From Trichomonas vaginalis G3 (lineage: Eukaryota; Parabasalia; Trichomonadida; Trichomonadidae): a stretch of 64,000 bases of DNA. The notes beneath the pieces were generated by a model. The model was given only the letters and a program-made list of their open reading frames with translations. It was not told the DNA's origin and made no database searches. A program made the translations under genes and the position numbers. The stretch is from positions 7,688,001-7,752,000 of the forward strand of contig NC_067203.1 in the NCBI RefSeq assembly GCF_026262505.1, given 5' to 3'. This document shows positions 20,631 to 31,677 of the stretch, piece after piece (position 1 is the stretch's first letter; the number at the start of each line of letters is the position of its first letter).

Positions 20631-20880
20631 TTATTGAAGATTATTTGGTAGTAGAGATTCAGGAGCTCCAAAACTCACAATCTTTTCGAAAGGGAGTTTA
20701 GCTATTGGAAATGGTTTGTTATTTTCGTAATATGTAGATTGTTTATTCTTAAATGGTGCCGACACTAAAATATATTCTTATAGCTAGTTACTTATAGCAC
20801 CATGTTCAACTAAGAATTTGACATTTTCTAGTGAATCCTCTTTAATTGCAATACTAAGAGGGCAACTATTAATTTAGAGA
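20631..20880 (-). pseudogene. Relic of an ankyrin gene 3' end
   Basis: On the minus strand, one ankyrin repeat is readable at about 20791-20876 (PLSIAIKEDSLENVKFLVEH then GA). It is followed in the same frame, after two stop codons, by an open tail ending SFGAPESLLPNNLQ and a stop at 20631-20633. No start or upstream repeats survive. The remaining bases of the gap 20535-21139 show nothing else. Confidence 0.6.
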
Positions 20881-21139
20881 GAACTTCATAAATAAATAAT
20901 CAATATGAAAAGAAAGGGAATATCATAAAACAATGAAGACTATGAAAAGAAAGAGAATAAGTTTCAACTAACAATTATCCCTCTTTTTACTATTTATCGT
21001 AATGTTTAGAAAAAGGTTAATGATATTTCATATGATTTATATGATTTTTTTTGTAATAATTTATTTATAAATTATTTTTTTTAATAGTTTTATAATGTAA
21101 TGGCATCAATCTATTTGTCAAACATTTATTGATCCGAGT

Positions 21140-22045
21140 TTAGTGCTTGAACTCAGTTGGCTGTGGTGGAGGTGTATCTGGGACGTATGTTGGGATTTCT
21201 GGTGTACGCTTAGGGAATTTCTTCATGATTGCAGCGGCAATGTTATCGAAGCACTTCTTAAGCTCAGGGTTAGCAATAGAAGTGTAAGCTGGAGTACCAT
21301 TATCGCATGAATCGACAATTGCAGGAATTGTTGGGATTGTGCAGATCTTTTGAAGTTTATACTTGTCGGCGAGAACCTTTCCAGCCTCGTTCTGAGCTGG
21401 TGTGATCTTGTTGCAGGTCTGGCACTGTTGTTCGCCCTTATTCTCAACAATACCGACAATTGGAATTGGCATACGGTTAAGCATGTCAATGCAGCGGCAT
21501 GTATCGATGAATGAGAGGGCATCTGGCGTTGCAACAACGATGGCGCCATCTGCCTTGAATAATGTAGATAAAGCCATGTGAATATCGCCAGTTCCTGGTG
21601 GTGTATCGACAAGAAGGTAATCAACATCTTGCCAGATGGCCTTCTTCAAGAAATCACCAAGAATAGCACCAACATAGTTCTTCCAAAGAATTGAGTCCTT
21701 CTTTCCGATAACGTTAGCAACAGAAACTTGTTGGATTCCACCAGTTGTGATCGGCAAGTAGTTCTGTTGTTTATCTGGCGAAAGTAACCAATTTGTTGTG
21801 CCTGTAAGCCTTGGGATATCTGGTGAGTAGATGTTTGCATCGAAGATACCGACTTTGTTGCCTGTTTTAGCCAGAGCAAGAGCTGTGTTGACTGTAACCA
21901 TAGATTTACCAACACCTCCCTTGTTTCCGATTGTTAAAATGAGTCTGCCAACACCAGCAACTGCCTTTCTTTCAATTTGTGGCATCTGTGGACCGGCTGC
22001 AGATCCTGGACCAGCTGTAAAGCGGCGAAAAGCTGAAACCAACAT
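21140..22045 (-). CDS. Hydrogenosomal Ind1/Mrp-type P-loop NTPase
   Basis: A 301-residue protein. The start MLVSAFRRFTAG looks like a hydrogenosomal presequence (ML-S, then Arg-Phe). The deviant Walker A GNKGGVGKS is near residue 38, VDTPPGTGD is Walker B-like near 146, and ENKGEQQCQTC carries the CxxC that bridges a 4Fe-4S cluster in the Mrp/NBP35/Ind1 family. Ind1 delivers Fe-S clusters; in mitochondria its main client is complex I, of which hydrogenosomes keep the NuoE/NuoF-like subunits. An Inr (GTCACTTTTC) sits 6-15 bases upstream of the ATG. Confidence 0.88.
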   Translation of the reverse strand: MLVSAFRRFTAGPGSAAGPQMPQIERKAVAGVGRLILTIGNKGGVGKSMVTVNTALALAKTGNKVGIFDANIYSPDIPRLTGTTNWLLSPDKQQNYLPITTGGIQQVSVANVIGKKDSILWKNYVGAILGDFLKKAIWQDVDYLLVDTPPGTGDIHMALSTLFKADGAIVVATPDALSFIDTCRCIDMLNRMPIPIVGIVENKGEQQCQTCNKITPAQNEAGKVLADKYKLQKICTIPTIPAIVDSCDNGTPAYTSIANPELKKCFDNIAAAIMKKFPKRTPEIPTYVPDTPPPQPTEFKH

Positions 22046-22050
22046 TTATA

Positions 22051-22060
22051 GAAAAGTGAC
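22051..22060 (-). promoter_or_regulatory. Inr of the Ind1-like gene
   Basis: Minus-strand GTCACTTTTC matches the trichomonad Inr (TCA, C, T) and lies just before the ATG, giving a leader of about 14 bases. It is one mismatch from the TGTCACTTTT at the right ends of elements A, B, C and E. Confidence 0.55.
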
Positions 22061-22302
22061 GATCATTTTGTATTAGGGGCGCGAACAACTTACACCAATA
22101 TGATTTTTTCTCAATTTAGATTTTAGTTCATCATTGATAAACAAAAACATGCCATGCTAAATTTCATTGAAATGGCTTGTTTCTCTAATCGTAAAGCATC
22201 ATTTAAATGAAAAATTCAAAGACACACACAATCCAAAAAAAAAAAATTAACTTTATCTTTTGCAACAATGATTGAGAGATAATAATCAAATATGTCAAGA
22301 AA

Positions 22303-23487
22303 TTATTTTCTTGCAATTGATAATAAATATTCTCTTACTGCTCCTTTCGATTTATCAAGTGCTGTTTTTCCATAATTATCCTTTGCTTCTTTATTAGCTC
22401 CAACTGAGATAAGATATTGAACAACTTCAAGTTTACCAAAATATGATGCCTCAATGAGTGGAGTAGATCCATAATTATCCTTTGCTTCTTTATCAGTTCC
22501 AATAGAGATAAGATATTGAACAACTTCAAGTTTACCATAAATTGATGCCCGAATGAGTGGAGTAGATCCATAATTATCCTTTGCTTCTTTATTAGCTCCA
22601 ACTGAGATAAGATATTTAACAACTGGAAGATGACCATTTTCTGATGCCTCAATGAGTGGAGTACGTCCACCATTATCCTTTGCTTCTTTATTAGCTCCAA
22701 CTGAGATAAGATATTTAACAACTTTAAGATAACCACTTATTGATGACCAGAATAGAGCTGTACCACCATTTTTACTGTTGAAATCTTTGTCACAGCCACA
22801 TTCAATGAGAGATTTAACAAGTCTCAGATTTCCTTTAACAGATGCAAAATGAAGTACATTTCTACCCAAAAAGTCATCATCTTGTTTTTTCCAAAGTTCT
22901 TCGTCACATGCTTTTTGCATCATTTTTTGATTTCCTTTTTTTGAAATTTCTTCAAAGAATTTGTAGATTTGTTTGAAATCTTCAGAATTTTTAAGTTCTG
23001 AAATTTTCGAAAAAAATTCTTTTGGTAAATCGTTTCCTTCTTTCTCTTTTAGTTGAGAGTGAAGAGTTTGCATCTCTTTCTCAATGTTTTCTTTTTCTTT
23101 TTGGATCTGATTTAAATCTGCTTGAAGTTTTTCGATTTTATTTGTTGTAATGGATTGATCCTTTTGTAATTGTTCTAAAATGCCAATAATTCCTTCGAAG
23201 ATTCGCATCTTCATGTACTTTTGAACTGATTTAAGTGTTGAAATGGCATCTTGTATGTTGTTTATTGAAATATTTGCATTTCGAGTGCAGGTATACAATT
23301 CACGTGCTGAAATAACAGAATGAGATTGTGCAAGAAGAGAATTGAAGTCATCAGGTGTTAGATTCGCGAATTTCATGATTGATTCGATATCTTCTACTTC
23401 GAATATGCTAAAGAGTTTATCCTCTTGAATGTAATCTTTGATATGTGAGCCAATATATTCGTAGTTCAGAACAATTCCCCGACTCAT
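22303..23487 (-). CDS. Ankyrin repeat protein, paralogue 1
   Basis: 394 residues from the ATG at 23487 (MSRGIVLNYEYIG); the longer open frame begins with TTG and the paralogue at 31408 starts at the same place. An N-terminal helical domain (1-125) is followed by a coiled coil (about 120-175) and then about six ankyrin repeats of the near-identical form YLISVGANKEAKDN-x-G-x-TPL. It is very similar to 30125-31408 except for repeat number and order. Homology outside the gene stops about 10 bases before the ATG and 20 after the stop. Confidence 0.85.
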   Translation of the reverse strand: MSRGIVLNYEYIGSHIKDYIQEDKLFSIFEVEDIESIMKFANLTPDDFNSLLAQSHSVISARELYTCTRNANISINNIQDAISTLKSVQKYMKMRIFEGIIGILEQLQKDQSITTNKIEKLQADLNQIQKEKENIEKEMQTLHSQLKEKEGNDLPKEFFSKISELKNSEDFKQIYKFFEEISKKGNQKMMQKACDEELWKKQDDDFLGRNVLHFASVKGNLRLVKSLIECGCDKDFNSKNGGTALFWSSISGYLKVVKYLISVGANKEAKDNGGRTPLIEASENGHLPVVKYLISVGANKEAKDNYGSTPLIRASIYGKLEVVQYLISIGTDKEAKDNYGSTPLIEASYFGKLEVVQYLISVGANKEAKDNYGKTALDKSKGAVREYLLSIARK

Positions 23488-24786
23488 TAAGGCTTCTCTC
23501 CGACCAAACGGTCTGTATCGGCTTTCATTTAACATTCTTTCTCGAGATGGCGATTTTGGTACCTCGAAAATAAAAAATTTCAAAAGAATACAACTTGGGT
23601 TCTTTTAAATGTTTGTTGGTAGGGTATTAATACCCCAGAGTATGAGGTCCAAAGTCGCTGTTTTTGCTCAAGATTAAATTGCATTATCCAAAATTTGACC
23701 GAAAGTATGTAATTTAAGCAGCATATTACGAAAATGCCTAGCGAATATATTCAAACATATTAATTTATTTTGTATTCCGAAACCAATAAGACGTTACATT
23801 TCACATAATATTCCGAAACTTGGCATTTCTAGATATATTATATAACACCGATAATATGATCGTAAACCAAATATTTGATGCCAATAATATAAAAATATTC
23901 AAAAATAATATCATTTTTTTTATTTCCAAAAAAATTGGAATTCTAAATACTGATGTATTTAAGCTATCTGGCATAAGGAATGCTATATAATCACGACAGC
24001 TAAATTTTTTACTATTTTAAATTTTTGCACCATGTTTTTTCGCATTCTGTATTAATATTATAAAAAAAGATATATGCAACTAACTTGAGTTCATTGGGCT
24101 GTATCTTTGAATATGCTTTCAAGCTTTGGAAATGAGATTTTCAAACATTTTGTTTTTTCCTAGAGATTAATTTTGGCAAAACCCGCAGAGTAAAGATTAT
24201 TCTTTTCTCCTATATTTCGTAAATATTATACTCTTCATAAATTTTGAAAGACAATGTAATTTTATTAAATTTATAAAAAAAAATTGGCCGATAGCAGGCA
24301 TTTGAATTTAAGGTATATTAGTTGTCTCACATATGACATCAAATCTATCGCTACGATTTTCGATGGAAGAGCCTCTGAGTTGAAGATATTAGATAATTCA
24401 AACCCGAAAACTCGATTTTATGGCGTATACCTCAATGTTTCTTCGAGTATAAGCTAGCGTATATTGTTGAATATTAAAATAAGTATGTTGATTTTAATTG
24501 CTAAATATTATAAGTTAATGAACAATAAATGTAGCCGTAACAACTACCATATAAAATTTTCCTTTGTGATAGTCAATACTGCTTGTATCAATTTGAGGAA
24601 AATCAACTAGGGCTTGTTTTTGCCTGATACAACTTTGTCCAGGTCAACTTTGTAAAAAAGTTTACAAATTAGGACGATAGAAATTGAGACCTTACAGGGC
24701 TTCTGAGTTTATGATTTTTTTGGTGAACCCCCCTTTATATTTTATGCACGTTTTTTAATAATATATATAGGGATTTTTTTTAAATT
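23488..24786. other. Intergenic region, no gene seen
   Basis: About 1.3 kb of AT-rich sequence between divergent genes. A 14-bp palindrome (GGGTATTAATACCC, about 23627-23640) is the only structure noticed. No supported ORF. Confidence 0.55.
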
Positions 24787-27051
24787 ATGCAAGTTTTAAA
24801 AGATACTACTGATATTATTGGGAAAATGGCTACGCCTGAAATGACAACTAAGCTAGTTGATCCTCCTGATGATGATTTAATCGATGAACCTAATGCTTCT
24901 CGTATACCAAAACAATATCATATCGTTAAAACATTCCCAATTTTTCCAAAAGATTATGCAGATCAAGGTTATCGTTGTTACAATAAAGACGGCCTTTGGA
25001 ATGTCGTAATTTGGCCATCAAATAATCCAGATTCAAGAGAAGACGTTATTCATCTTTCCGATGCTGTACGTTTAATGCTGGATGAAATACAAGGTGATAT
25101 GAGTACATATACAGAGCAAACAAATACACAAGATGTACAGAAATCTAAAGCTGCTGCAGCCCAATTAATGCAATTATTCGATAGACGCACAACATTACTT
25201 AAAGTAGCACTCGACGAACTTACACGCCAAGTGTCAAAGCATTGTGCAGAAAGAGGCACTCTTCTTGCTTTTTTAGTTGACAATTTTTTGTCAGCATTTA
25301 AAGAAATTCCAAACCAATACAACAATGCGCTTCGCGTTATGAAAAAAGAAATCGATCAGTTAAAAGTTTCTCTCGATGCAAAGAATATGGAACTTGAATC
25401 TCAAGGAAAGGATTTAAACGAACGTATACAACTCATGGTTATTGAAAGGAGAATGGAAAAAGAGTGGCATGCTCAACTTGAAGAGCAAATTAAGCGCTGG
25501 AAAACTCAGATTGATAATTACAAATTAAAAGCTCAAGAACAAGTTAAAATGGAACGTGATATGCTTGAACAGCAAATAGAAAACATGAGATCAATAGTTA
25601 GAGATCTCAGACTTGAAAATGACGGTCTAAAAACTCAAACTCAGTTCCAAAGAAACGAACTCTTAAAATCAGAGAAAAGATATGCAGATTTAGAACAACA
25701 ATTGCAGTCAATGAACAAGAAGAACGAGAAATTACAGATGCAAATCTCAAAACAACAAAATGGAGGAACAATTACAACAAGATCAGATCATAATGATGGA
25801 AATGAAGAAGATGCAAACGAAGAAGACCAACAGTATTCAACTTTAGCTGATGGATCAAAGCTCAAACAATTATTAATCGAATTTCCATCTCAAAGACAGT
25901 TACAACAGATGTCAACGAAGGATATTACCTCAGTATCATTCAATTTGTTCGAAACAATGTATAATGCTAACACAGATATGGCTTTAGATGATTTTTATGC
26001 AACAAGATTATTATTGACCGAAGATACTCCACAAATTGCGGCCGATACTGCAAGGTGCTACTTAGAATCAATGAGACAAACATGTCAGCAGTTCAATTTA
26101 TCGCAACTTGTCCTTGATTTCATGGAAAGAAAGGTAAATGTGAGTTTATTCAACGTATTTTTGTCATTGTTCGGTTTCTTTAGAGCTCAGCCTTTCCAAG
26201 GTAACATGAACTTGGATCCTCAGACTGATGTTCCTAGTGTTCCTTTATCTTTGGCCTGGAATTTGACAACAACCATGTTCACTTCACCTCTTGGTGAAGC
26301 CACTGTAAAAGAGATCAATGATGAAATAAAAGCTGTTGCAGCTGAAGAAAGAGGAAAAGAACCTGTTATTTCAATAGTTTATGTTTTCGAAACTGTATTG
26401 AAGAAATGCGCCGAATTCTACTCCAAGAAATGCACAGATGCACAAAACAACTTCACAAGGGCATATTCCAGATATCAGAGAGCTATTTTACAGAAATTAC
26501 CAGGTGCAGATACAACATTACCTAGAATGGATTGGAGAACGTTCAGAGATTTCATGAAACAAGTCAGACCGGAACTAACAATCCAAGAACTTGAAGAAAT
26601 GTTCATGGAAGGAACTAAATTCTCTGATTCAATTGCAAGCGTTACTTCTGATGCATTTGATACATTATGCGTATCAAGGCAGGTATATGTTAATAAGATT
26701 AAAGTACCTGGATCAGGTAAAAGACTTAGATACGTTCCTCCTGACATGTTATCGATAATTGAAACTGCTTGGAGGTCTTCATTAAGGACTTCTGTTAAAA
26801 AGGCAATTACAGAGTTAGGAAAGAACGAACAGTCACAAGGAATTGTTGCTTCTTTGCGTTTGATCGATCAAAAATTAGAAGATTCACTTAGAAACCAAGC
26901 TGCTGGACCTTTCTGCGTTCAAATGCTCTATGAAGCTGCAACAATTATATCTAATGAAGCTGTGAATATCGCAGCATCTCTACCAATGGAGAAATGTTTG
27001 AGAATTATGGAGAAAGCTATTAATGTATTGAATTTAGATGATGGTAAATAA
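24787..27051 (+). CDS. Axonemal dynein light-chain-domain coiled-coil protein
   Basis: A 754-residue protein. The segment ALDELTRQVSKHCAERGTLL (about 140-160) matches the signature of the axonemal dynein light chain family (p28/DNALI1, AXDND1: FDELIRQVTxxCxERGxLL). A long coiled coil follows (about 185-330), then an acidic low-complexity linker and a 390-residue helical C-terminal region I do not recognise. The size and layout fit AXDND1-like proteins rather than short p28. Expected to act in flagellar axonemes. ATG at 24787; MATPEM at 24826 is an alternative. Confidence 0.7.
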   Translation: MQVLKDTTDIIGKMATPEMTTKLVDPPDDDLIDEPNASRIPKQYHIVKTFPIFPKDYADQGYRCYNKDGLWNVVIWPSNNPDSREDVIHLSDAVRLMLDEIQGDMSTYTEQTNTQDVQKSKAAAAQLMQLFDRRTTLLKVALDELTRQVSKHCAERGTLLAFLVDNFLSAFKEIPNQYNNALRVMKKEIDQLKVSLDAKNMELESQGKDLNERIQLMVIERRMEKEWHAQLEEQIKRWKTQIDNYKLKAQEQVKMERDMLEQQIENMRSIVRDLRLENDGLKTQTQFQRNELLKSEKRYADLEQQLQSMNKKNEKLQMQISKQQNGGTITTRSDHNDGNEEDANEEDQQYSTLADGSKLKQLLIEFPSQRQLQQMSTKDITSVSFNLFETMYNANTDMALDDFYATRLLLTEDTPQIAADTARCYLESMRQTCQQFNLSQLVLDFMERKVNVSLFNVFLSLFGFFRAQPFQGNMNLDPQTDVPSVPLSLAWNLTTTMFTSPLGEATVKEINDEIKAVAAEERGKEPVISIVYVFETVLKKCAEFYSKKCTDAQNNFTRAYSRYQRAILQKLPGADTTLPRMDWRTFRDFMKQVRPELTIQELEEMFMEGTKFSDSIASVTSDAFDTLCVSRQVYVNKIKVPGSGKRLRYVPPDMLSIIETAWRSSLRTSVKKAITELGKNEQSQGIVASLRLIDQKLEDSLRNQAAGPFCVQMLYEAATIISNEAVNIAASLPMEKCLRIMEKAINVLNLDDGK

Positions 27052-28472
27052 TTTATATTATTTTATTGTTAAATTATCAATTTTTAATAATATATGCTAT
27101 TTGTTTTTTCCCTCAATATACTTGATTAACTTTTATTATTCATTTCATACAGAAAATCATATTATAATTCATCTATTCTATCAATGTGACACATACTACA
27201 TGAATTTTATGGATTGAATCTCTCTATATAATTTCAATTATTCGTTATCCTTATTTACCTTGATTATTGCGATGAATAATGAAAAATAAAATGCAAATGA
27301 ACGTGTCGAGTCTTGTAATCATGTGGGAAAGCTGTATTGAATGGTTTCATGTGAATTTCAATGCAAATTAGTTCCAAATGATGAAAATAGTTATGAACAA
27401 AACTCTCCTTCATGGAGAAGTACAAAATTATACATAAATTATACATAAAAATATTTTTGTTCTTATGGGAGTGACCAGGACGATAGACATTTCGCGGCTC
27501 GTCTCTGAACGCTGTGTTTTCGCAGGGCTCTCCAAAGAGTCGCAATATCATAGTTCGCAAAAAGGGGCGAGAATGTTCTTAGCTCTCATCTGGCGATCTT
27601 ACAATCTATTAATACAAAACTGGTGTCTTTTTTTAAAATATAATTTGGTCACCTTGAACTCTTATCCAATAATTATTAATCGGTACAATACAACAAGAGG
27701 AATGAAACATATTAATACATTTACATTTTTCAAATAATAAAATATTTTATTTGATTTTAAGAAGAATGAGTTGAAAGAAATGAATACACAATTTGAGAAA
27801 CTGAAGATACTTTTAATATTCAAGATATTTTTGAATATTAATTAATTTTTATGATGAAATATTTATTTCCACATTTTAGTATGTTTTATTAATGTTTTTG
27901 AATTACTAGAGAAGGATCTATTAATACACTCTGTTTGACATTAAATGTTTACTGTAATATTTGAAATCATCTGAAAATTGAGCTGTTACTTGCAAAAGCA
28001 TGGATTTAGTATGCAGTATGATGCTACATGCTGTTTTTAGTCATTTCACATTAACAACCGCAATGTCTACAACTTATTTAGGTACTCAATAAATTCATCA
28101 CTTTCTGACATTCTCTCATTTTTTTTTTTGATTTCCCTATTTTTATATTCCCATTTCTAAGGTGAAGAGTTAATATTTTTGGTCAGTCAAAAGTTATTAT
28201 AATACATTATATAGTTCCTTATTAAAGTAAGCCATTTATTCTGATATCATGAGAAGATGTCAAAAAATAGTTAGTACACCATTAACGATGACATTCGTTT
28301 GGATATACAATTGACTATTAGGAAAATGCCATTTGAAGAAATATAACCTTTCGAAAAGACTTCTTAAATGCATATTTTTACAATACAAAACAATATATCA
28401 CATCTATATATTATTTACTGCATACTTATAATTTTGGTTCATAAAGGAATCATACTGGATCATATATATGTT
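27052..28472. other. Intergenic region holding a GC-rich island
   Basis: About 1.4 kb without a supported protein gene. The only stand-out is the GC-rich island 27467-27605, listed separately. Confidence 0.5.
27467..27605 (+). ncRNA. GC-rich island, candidate structured RNA
   Basis: About 140 bases near 50% GC in surroundings nearer 25%. Short hairpins are visible (CTCT-CCAA-AGAG at 27528-27539; GCTGTG against CGCAG). A B-box-like GTTCGC lies at 27553. A run of seven T follows at about 27627, as a Pol III terminator would. No match to tRNA, U1-U6, SRP, RNase P or MRP signatures could be made by eye. Strand is a guess from the T run. Confidence 0.35.
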
Positions 28473-29057
28473 TTATGCTTGAAATTGAGCTACAATCCCT
28501 CTGATTTGGTTTCCATTACGCTCAATTATAGCAACCCTAATAGTTCTCCTTGCTTGCAAAGCACTAACAATTTCATCTCTTATTGCTTTTAATAATTCTC
28601 TGAAGCTTTCAAGCATCTGCAAACCTTCTATGCAATTTTGTAATTCATCAATATGGTGTAGGAAAACAATTGATAGATTTATAACATCTTGAAGCGTACT
28701 GTTATTAATGCGTTCTTGTATTTCAATTAGTTCTTTTGTAAGTAAAGCAATATCCCTTGCCTGCTCTCGTTGAAATTGATTCAAAGCAATACCCAAAAGA
28801 ATTTCAGAAGATGATAAAGAATCCGATGAATCGTCTTTTTGGGAGTAAATATTCCGATTTTGAACATTTGCTGAATATTGAACAGCAGGATAGTTTGTCG
28901 TTCTAGCAGTATACCCTGATGAGCTGCTTGACATACAAGATTTAATACCGCAATCACAATCGTACTTCAAGCATTTGTAACACTTATAACAGCCAAAGCA
29001 ACATACGATTACCAATGATATTATGAAAACAGTGATGATTATATCTAGAGCATCCAT
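28473..29057 (-). CDS. Single-pass membrane protein with cysteine cluster
   Basis: 194 residues. A transmembrane segment (about 5-24, IIITVFIISLVIVCCF) is followed at once by a cysteine-rich stretch (CYKCYKCLKYDCDCGIKSC), which could be palmitoylated or bind metal. Then comes a Ser/Tyr linker (45-85) and a helical domain (85-194) with coiled-coil character. No family recognised. With no signal peptide other than the membrane segment, the helical part is probably cytosolic. Confidence 0.6.
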   Translation of the reverse strand: MDALDIIITVFIISLVIVCCFGCYKCYKCLKYDCDCGIKSCMSSSSSGYTARTTNYPAVQYSANVQNRNIYSQKDDSSDSLSSSEILLGIALNQFQREQARDIALLTKELIEIQERINNSTLQDVINLSIVFLHHIDELQNCIEGLQMLESFRELLKAIRDEIVSALQARRTIRVAIIERNGNQIRGIVAQFQA

Positions 29058-30124
29058 GCTATTAAAATCTTAATTAAATTTGATGTCATCGTTTTTTAAA
29101 ACATTTCTGAATTAAAAATTTTTGATGGAAAAGTCGAAACTTGATTTTGCATGGAAAATATAAGTAGATAGATATCCTTTATTCCCTTCGATAAAAATTT
29201 TAAGTCAATCTGAAAAAAATCCGGATGTATTCTTTCTAACAAAGCGCTTGCATCTTTTGATATAATTGATATATTCATAAGATGCATCATTAACCCATGT
29301 AGTCTGAAAAAAATCGAGAAATTCTAATGGTTCTGAAAAATAAAAACATTTTAACTCAAACGATTCATATTCAAATTATTTTCGCCACTTTAGAGAAATA
29401 TTTAAAAATCAGCAACAGAATGCATTTTCCAAATGTACATGTTTTTGCATTAAACATGATGCAAATTTTTTGAATAAAACCGGATTTATGCAAACAATTC
29501 AATTGCTTAAATTGAATTTTGAATAAAAGTCGTAAACGTAATTTTTTTAAATAGGGGAGAATCAAGTAATTTTGATTCGGATTATTGTGTTTTTATCGTT
29601 TTCATTGATTTTGGGATAATATTGAAGCTCAATAAACTGAAATAAATTTTAGCCTAAAATATCCAAACGAGCGAATTGTAATTATAAAATCACAGACTTA
29701 CCATACTATAAAGTGCTGATATTTCAACGATACATCCTTGGTACATTTTTTTTAAAATCTTCCTTCCGGGTTACTCGCTTCAATCTAACATCTCAAATGG
29801 CTACATAAAGTATGAGTCATTACCAGTAAAAAGATGTGATCACTAACGTTGTTAATTTTTCAACATGAATTTGAAATTCAATATTGTTGATTCTATATTT
29901 TGTTTTGTAACTATGGAGATAATGTGATACTATTTCCATAGGTAAAGCATATGTTTACTTGATTATCTAATTCCAGAAAATCTAATCCTGATTAGAGGGT
30001 GTAAATTTTCTGATAATATCTATCTATTTACTAATCTTATGTTATATATTAAATAAAATCGATTTTTTATACCTGGGACAAAATGTGATAATGAATAATA
30101 ATAATAACTAAATATATCAAGAAA
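29058..30124. other. Intergenic region, no gene seen
   Basis: About 1.07 kb of AT-rich sequence. Only short ORFs without recognisable domains occur. Confidence 0.55.
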
Positions 30125-31408
30125 TTATTTTCTTGCAATTGATAATAAATATTCTCTTACTGCTCCTTCAGATTTATCAAGTGCTGTTTTTCCTTCATTA
30201 TCCTTTGCTTCTTTATTAGCTCCTACTGAGATAAGATATTGAACAACTTCAAGTTGACCATTACTTGATGCATAATCGAGTGGAGTAGATCCACCATTAT
30301 CCTTTGCTTCTTTATTAGCTCCAACTGAGATAAGATATTTAACAAGTGCAAGATGACCCCATAGTGATGCCTGCATGAGTGGAGTATATCCATAATTATT
30401 CTTTGCTTCTTTATTAGCTCCAACTGAGATAAGATATTTAACAACTTCAAGATAACCACTATATGATGCCCAAATGAGTGGAGTAGATCCACCATTATCC
30501 TTTGCTTCTTTATTAGCTCCAACTGAGATAAGATATTTAACAAGTGCAAGATGACCCCATAGTGATGCCTGCATGAGTGGAGTATATCCATTATTATCCT
30601 TTGCTTCTTTATTAGCTCCAACTGAGATAAGATATTGAACAACTTCAAGTTTACCATATCTTGATGCCCAAAATAGAGCTGTACCACCATATTCGCTCTT
30701 GATTTCTTTGTCACAGCCACATTCAATGAGAGATTTAACAAGTCTCAGATTTCCTTGTGAAGATGCAAAATGAAGTACATTTGTACCATAGTAGTCAGGA
30801 TATTGTTTTTTCCAAAGTTCTTCGTCACATGCTTTTTGCATCATTTTTTGATTTCCTTTTTCTGAAATTTCTTCAAAGAATTTGTAGATTTGTTTGAAAT
30901 CTTCAGAATTTTTAAGTTCGGAAATTTTCGAAAAAAATTCTTTTGGTAAATCGTTTCCTTCTTTCTCTTTTAGTTGAGAGTGAAGAGTTTGCATCTCTTT
31001 CTCAACGTTTTCTTTTTCTTTTTGGATCTGATTTAAATCTGCTTGAAGTTTTTCGATTTTATTTGTTGTAATGGATTGATCCTTTTGTAATTGTTCTAAA
31101 ATGCCAATAATTCCTTCGAAGATTCGCATATTCATGTACTTTCGAACTGATTTAAGTGTTGAAATGGCATCTTGTATGTTGTTTATTGAAATATTTGCAT
31201 TTCGAGTGCAGGCATACAATTTGCGTTCTGAAATGACAGAATGAGATTGCGCAAGAAGAGAATTGAAGTCATCAGGTGTTAAATTCGCGAATTTCATGAT
31301 TGATTCGATATCTTCTACTTCGAATGTGCTAAAGAGATTATCCGCTTCAATATAATCTTTGATATGTGAGCCAATATATTCGTAGTTCAGAACAATTCCC
31401 TGACTCAT
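30125..31408 (-). CDS. Ankyrin repeat protein, paralogue 2
   Basis: 427 residues from the ATG at 31408 (MSQGIVLNYEYIG). N-terminal helical domain, coiled coil (KIEKLQADLNQIQKEKENVE), then about seven ankyrin repeats. Two repeat types recur in alternation (NGYTPLMQASLWGHLALVKY occurs twice), showing local duplication inside the array. The coiled-coil part is almost identical to that of 22303-23487. Role unknown; family as above. Confidence 0.85.
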   Translation of the reverse strand: MSQGIVLNYEYIGSHIKDYIEADNLFSTFEVEDIESIMKFANLTPDDFNSLLAQSHSVISERKLYACTRNANISINNIQDAISTLKSVRKYMNMRIFEGIIGILEQLQKDQSITTNKIEKLQADLNQIQKEKENVEKEMQTLHSQLKEKEGNDLPKEFFSKISELKNSEDFKQIYKFFEEISEKGNQKMMQKACDEELWKKQYPDYYGTNVLHFASSQGNLRLVKSLIECGCDKEIKSEYGGTALFWASRYGKLEVVQYLISVGANKEAKDNNGYTPLMQASLWGHLALVKYLISVGANKEAKDNGGSTPLIWASYSGYLEVVKYLISVGANKEAKNNYGYTPLMQASLWGHLALVKYLISVGANKEAKDNGGSTPLDYASSNGQLEVVQYLISVGANKEAKDNEGKTALDKSEGAVREYLLSIARK

Positions 31409-31448
31409 TAAAATTTGTAAAGTTTTTTTTTTTTTTGACTTACCTATA

Positions 31449-31558
31449 CAAAAAATTATAACAGGTGTAACTTTACAACTTCCTTACTTGTAAAGGGTGC
31501 GCTAAAGATCAAACTTCCCCTATCATTCATTGAGAAAAAATTATAACAGGTGTAACTC
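31449..31558. repeat. 22-bp direct repeat pair
   Basis: AAAAAATTATAACAGGTGTA followed by ACT occurs at about 31449 and 31536, in the gap between the ANK paralogue and the ZnT6-like gene. Purpose unknown. Confidence 0.6.
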
Positions 31559-31653
31559 AAACCAGTATAAAAAATGTAATTTCATTTTTTAATGGCTGAA
31601 ACTTTGCAGAGTCTTCTGTTATTTGAGGAAAAAAATAATATGATTTTTATAAT

Positions 31654-31664
31654 TGTCACTTTTT
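31654..31664 (+). promoter_or_regulatory. Inr of the ZnT6-like gene
   Basis: TGTCACTTTTT, 13-24 bases before the ATG at 31678, is a strong trichomonad Inr and is identical to the element-end decamer. Confidence 0.55.
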
Positions 31665-31677
31665 GATTTAAGTGGTG

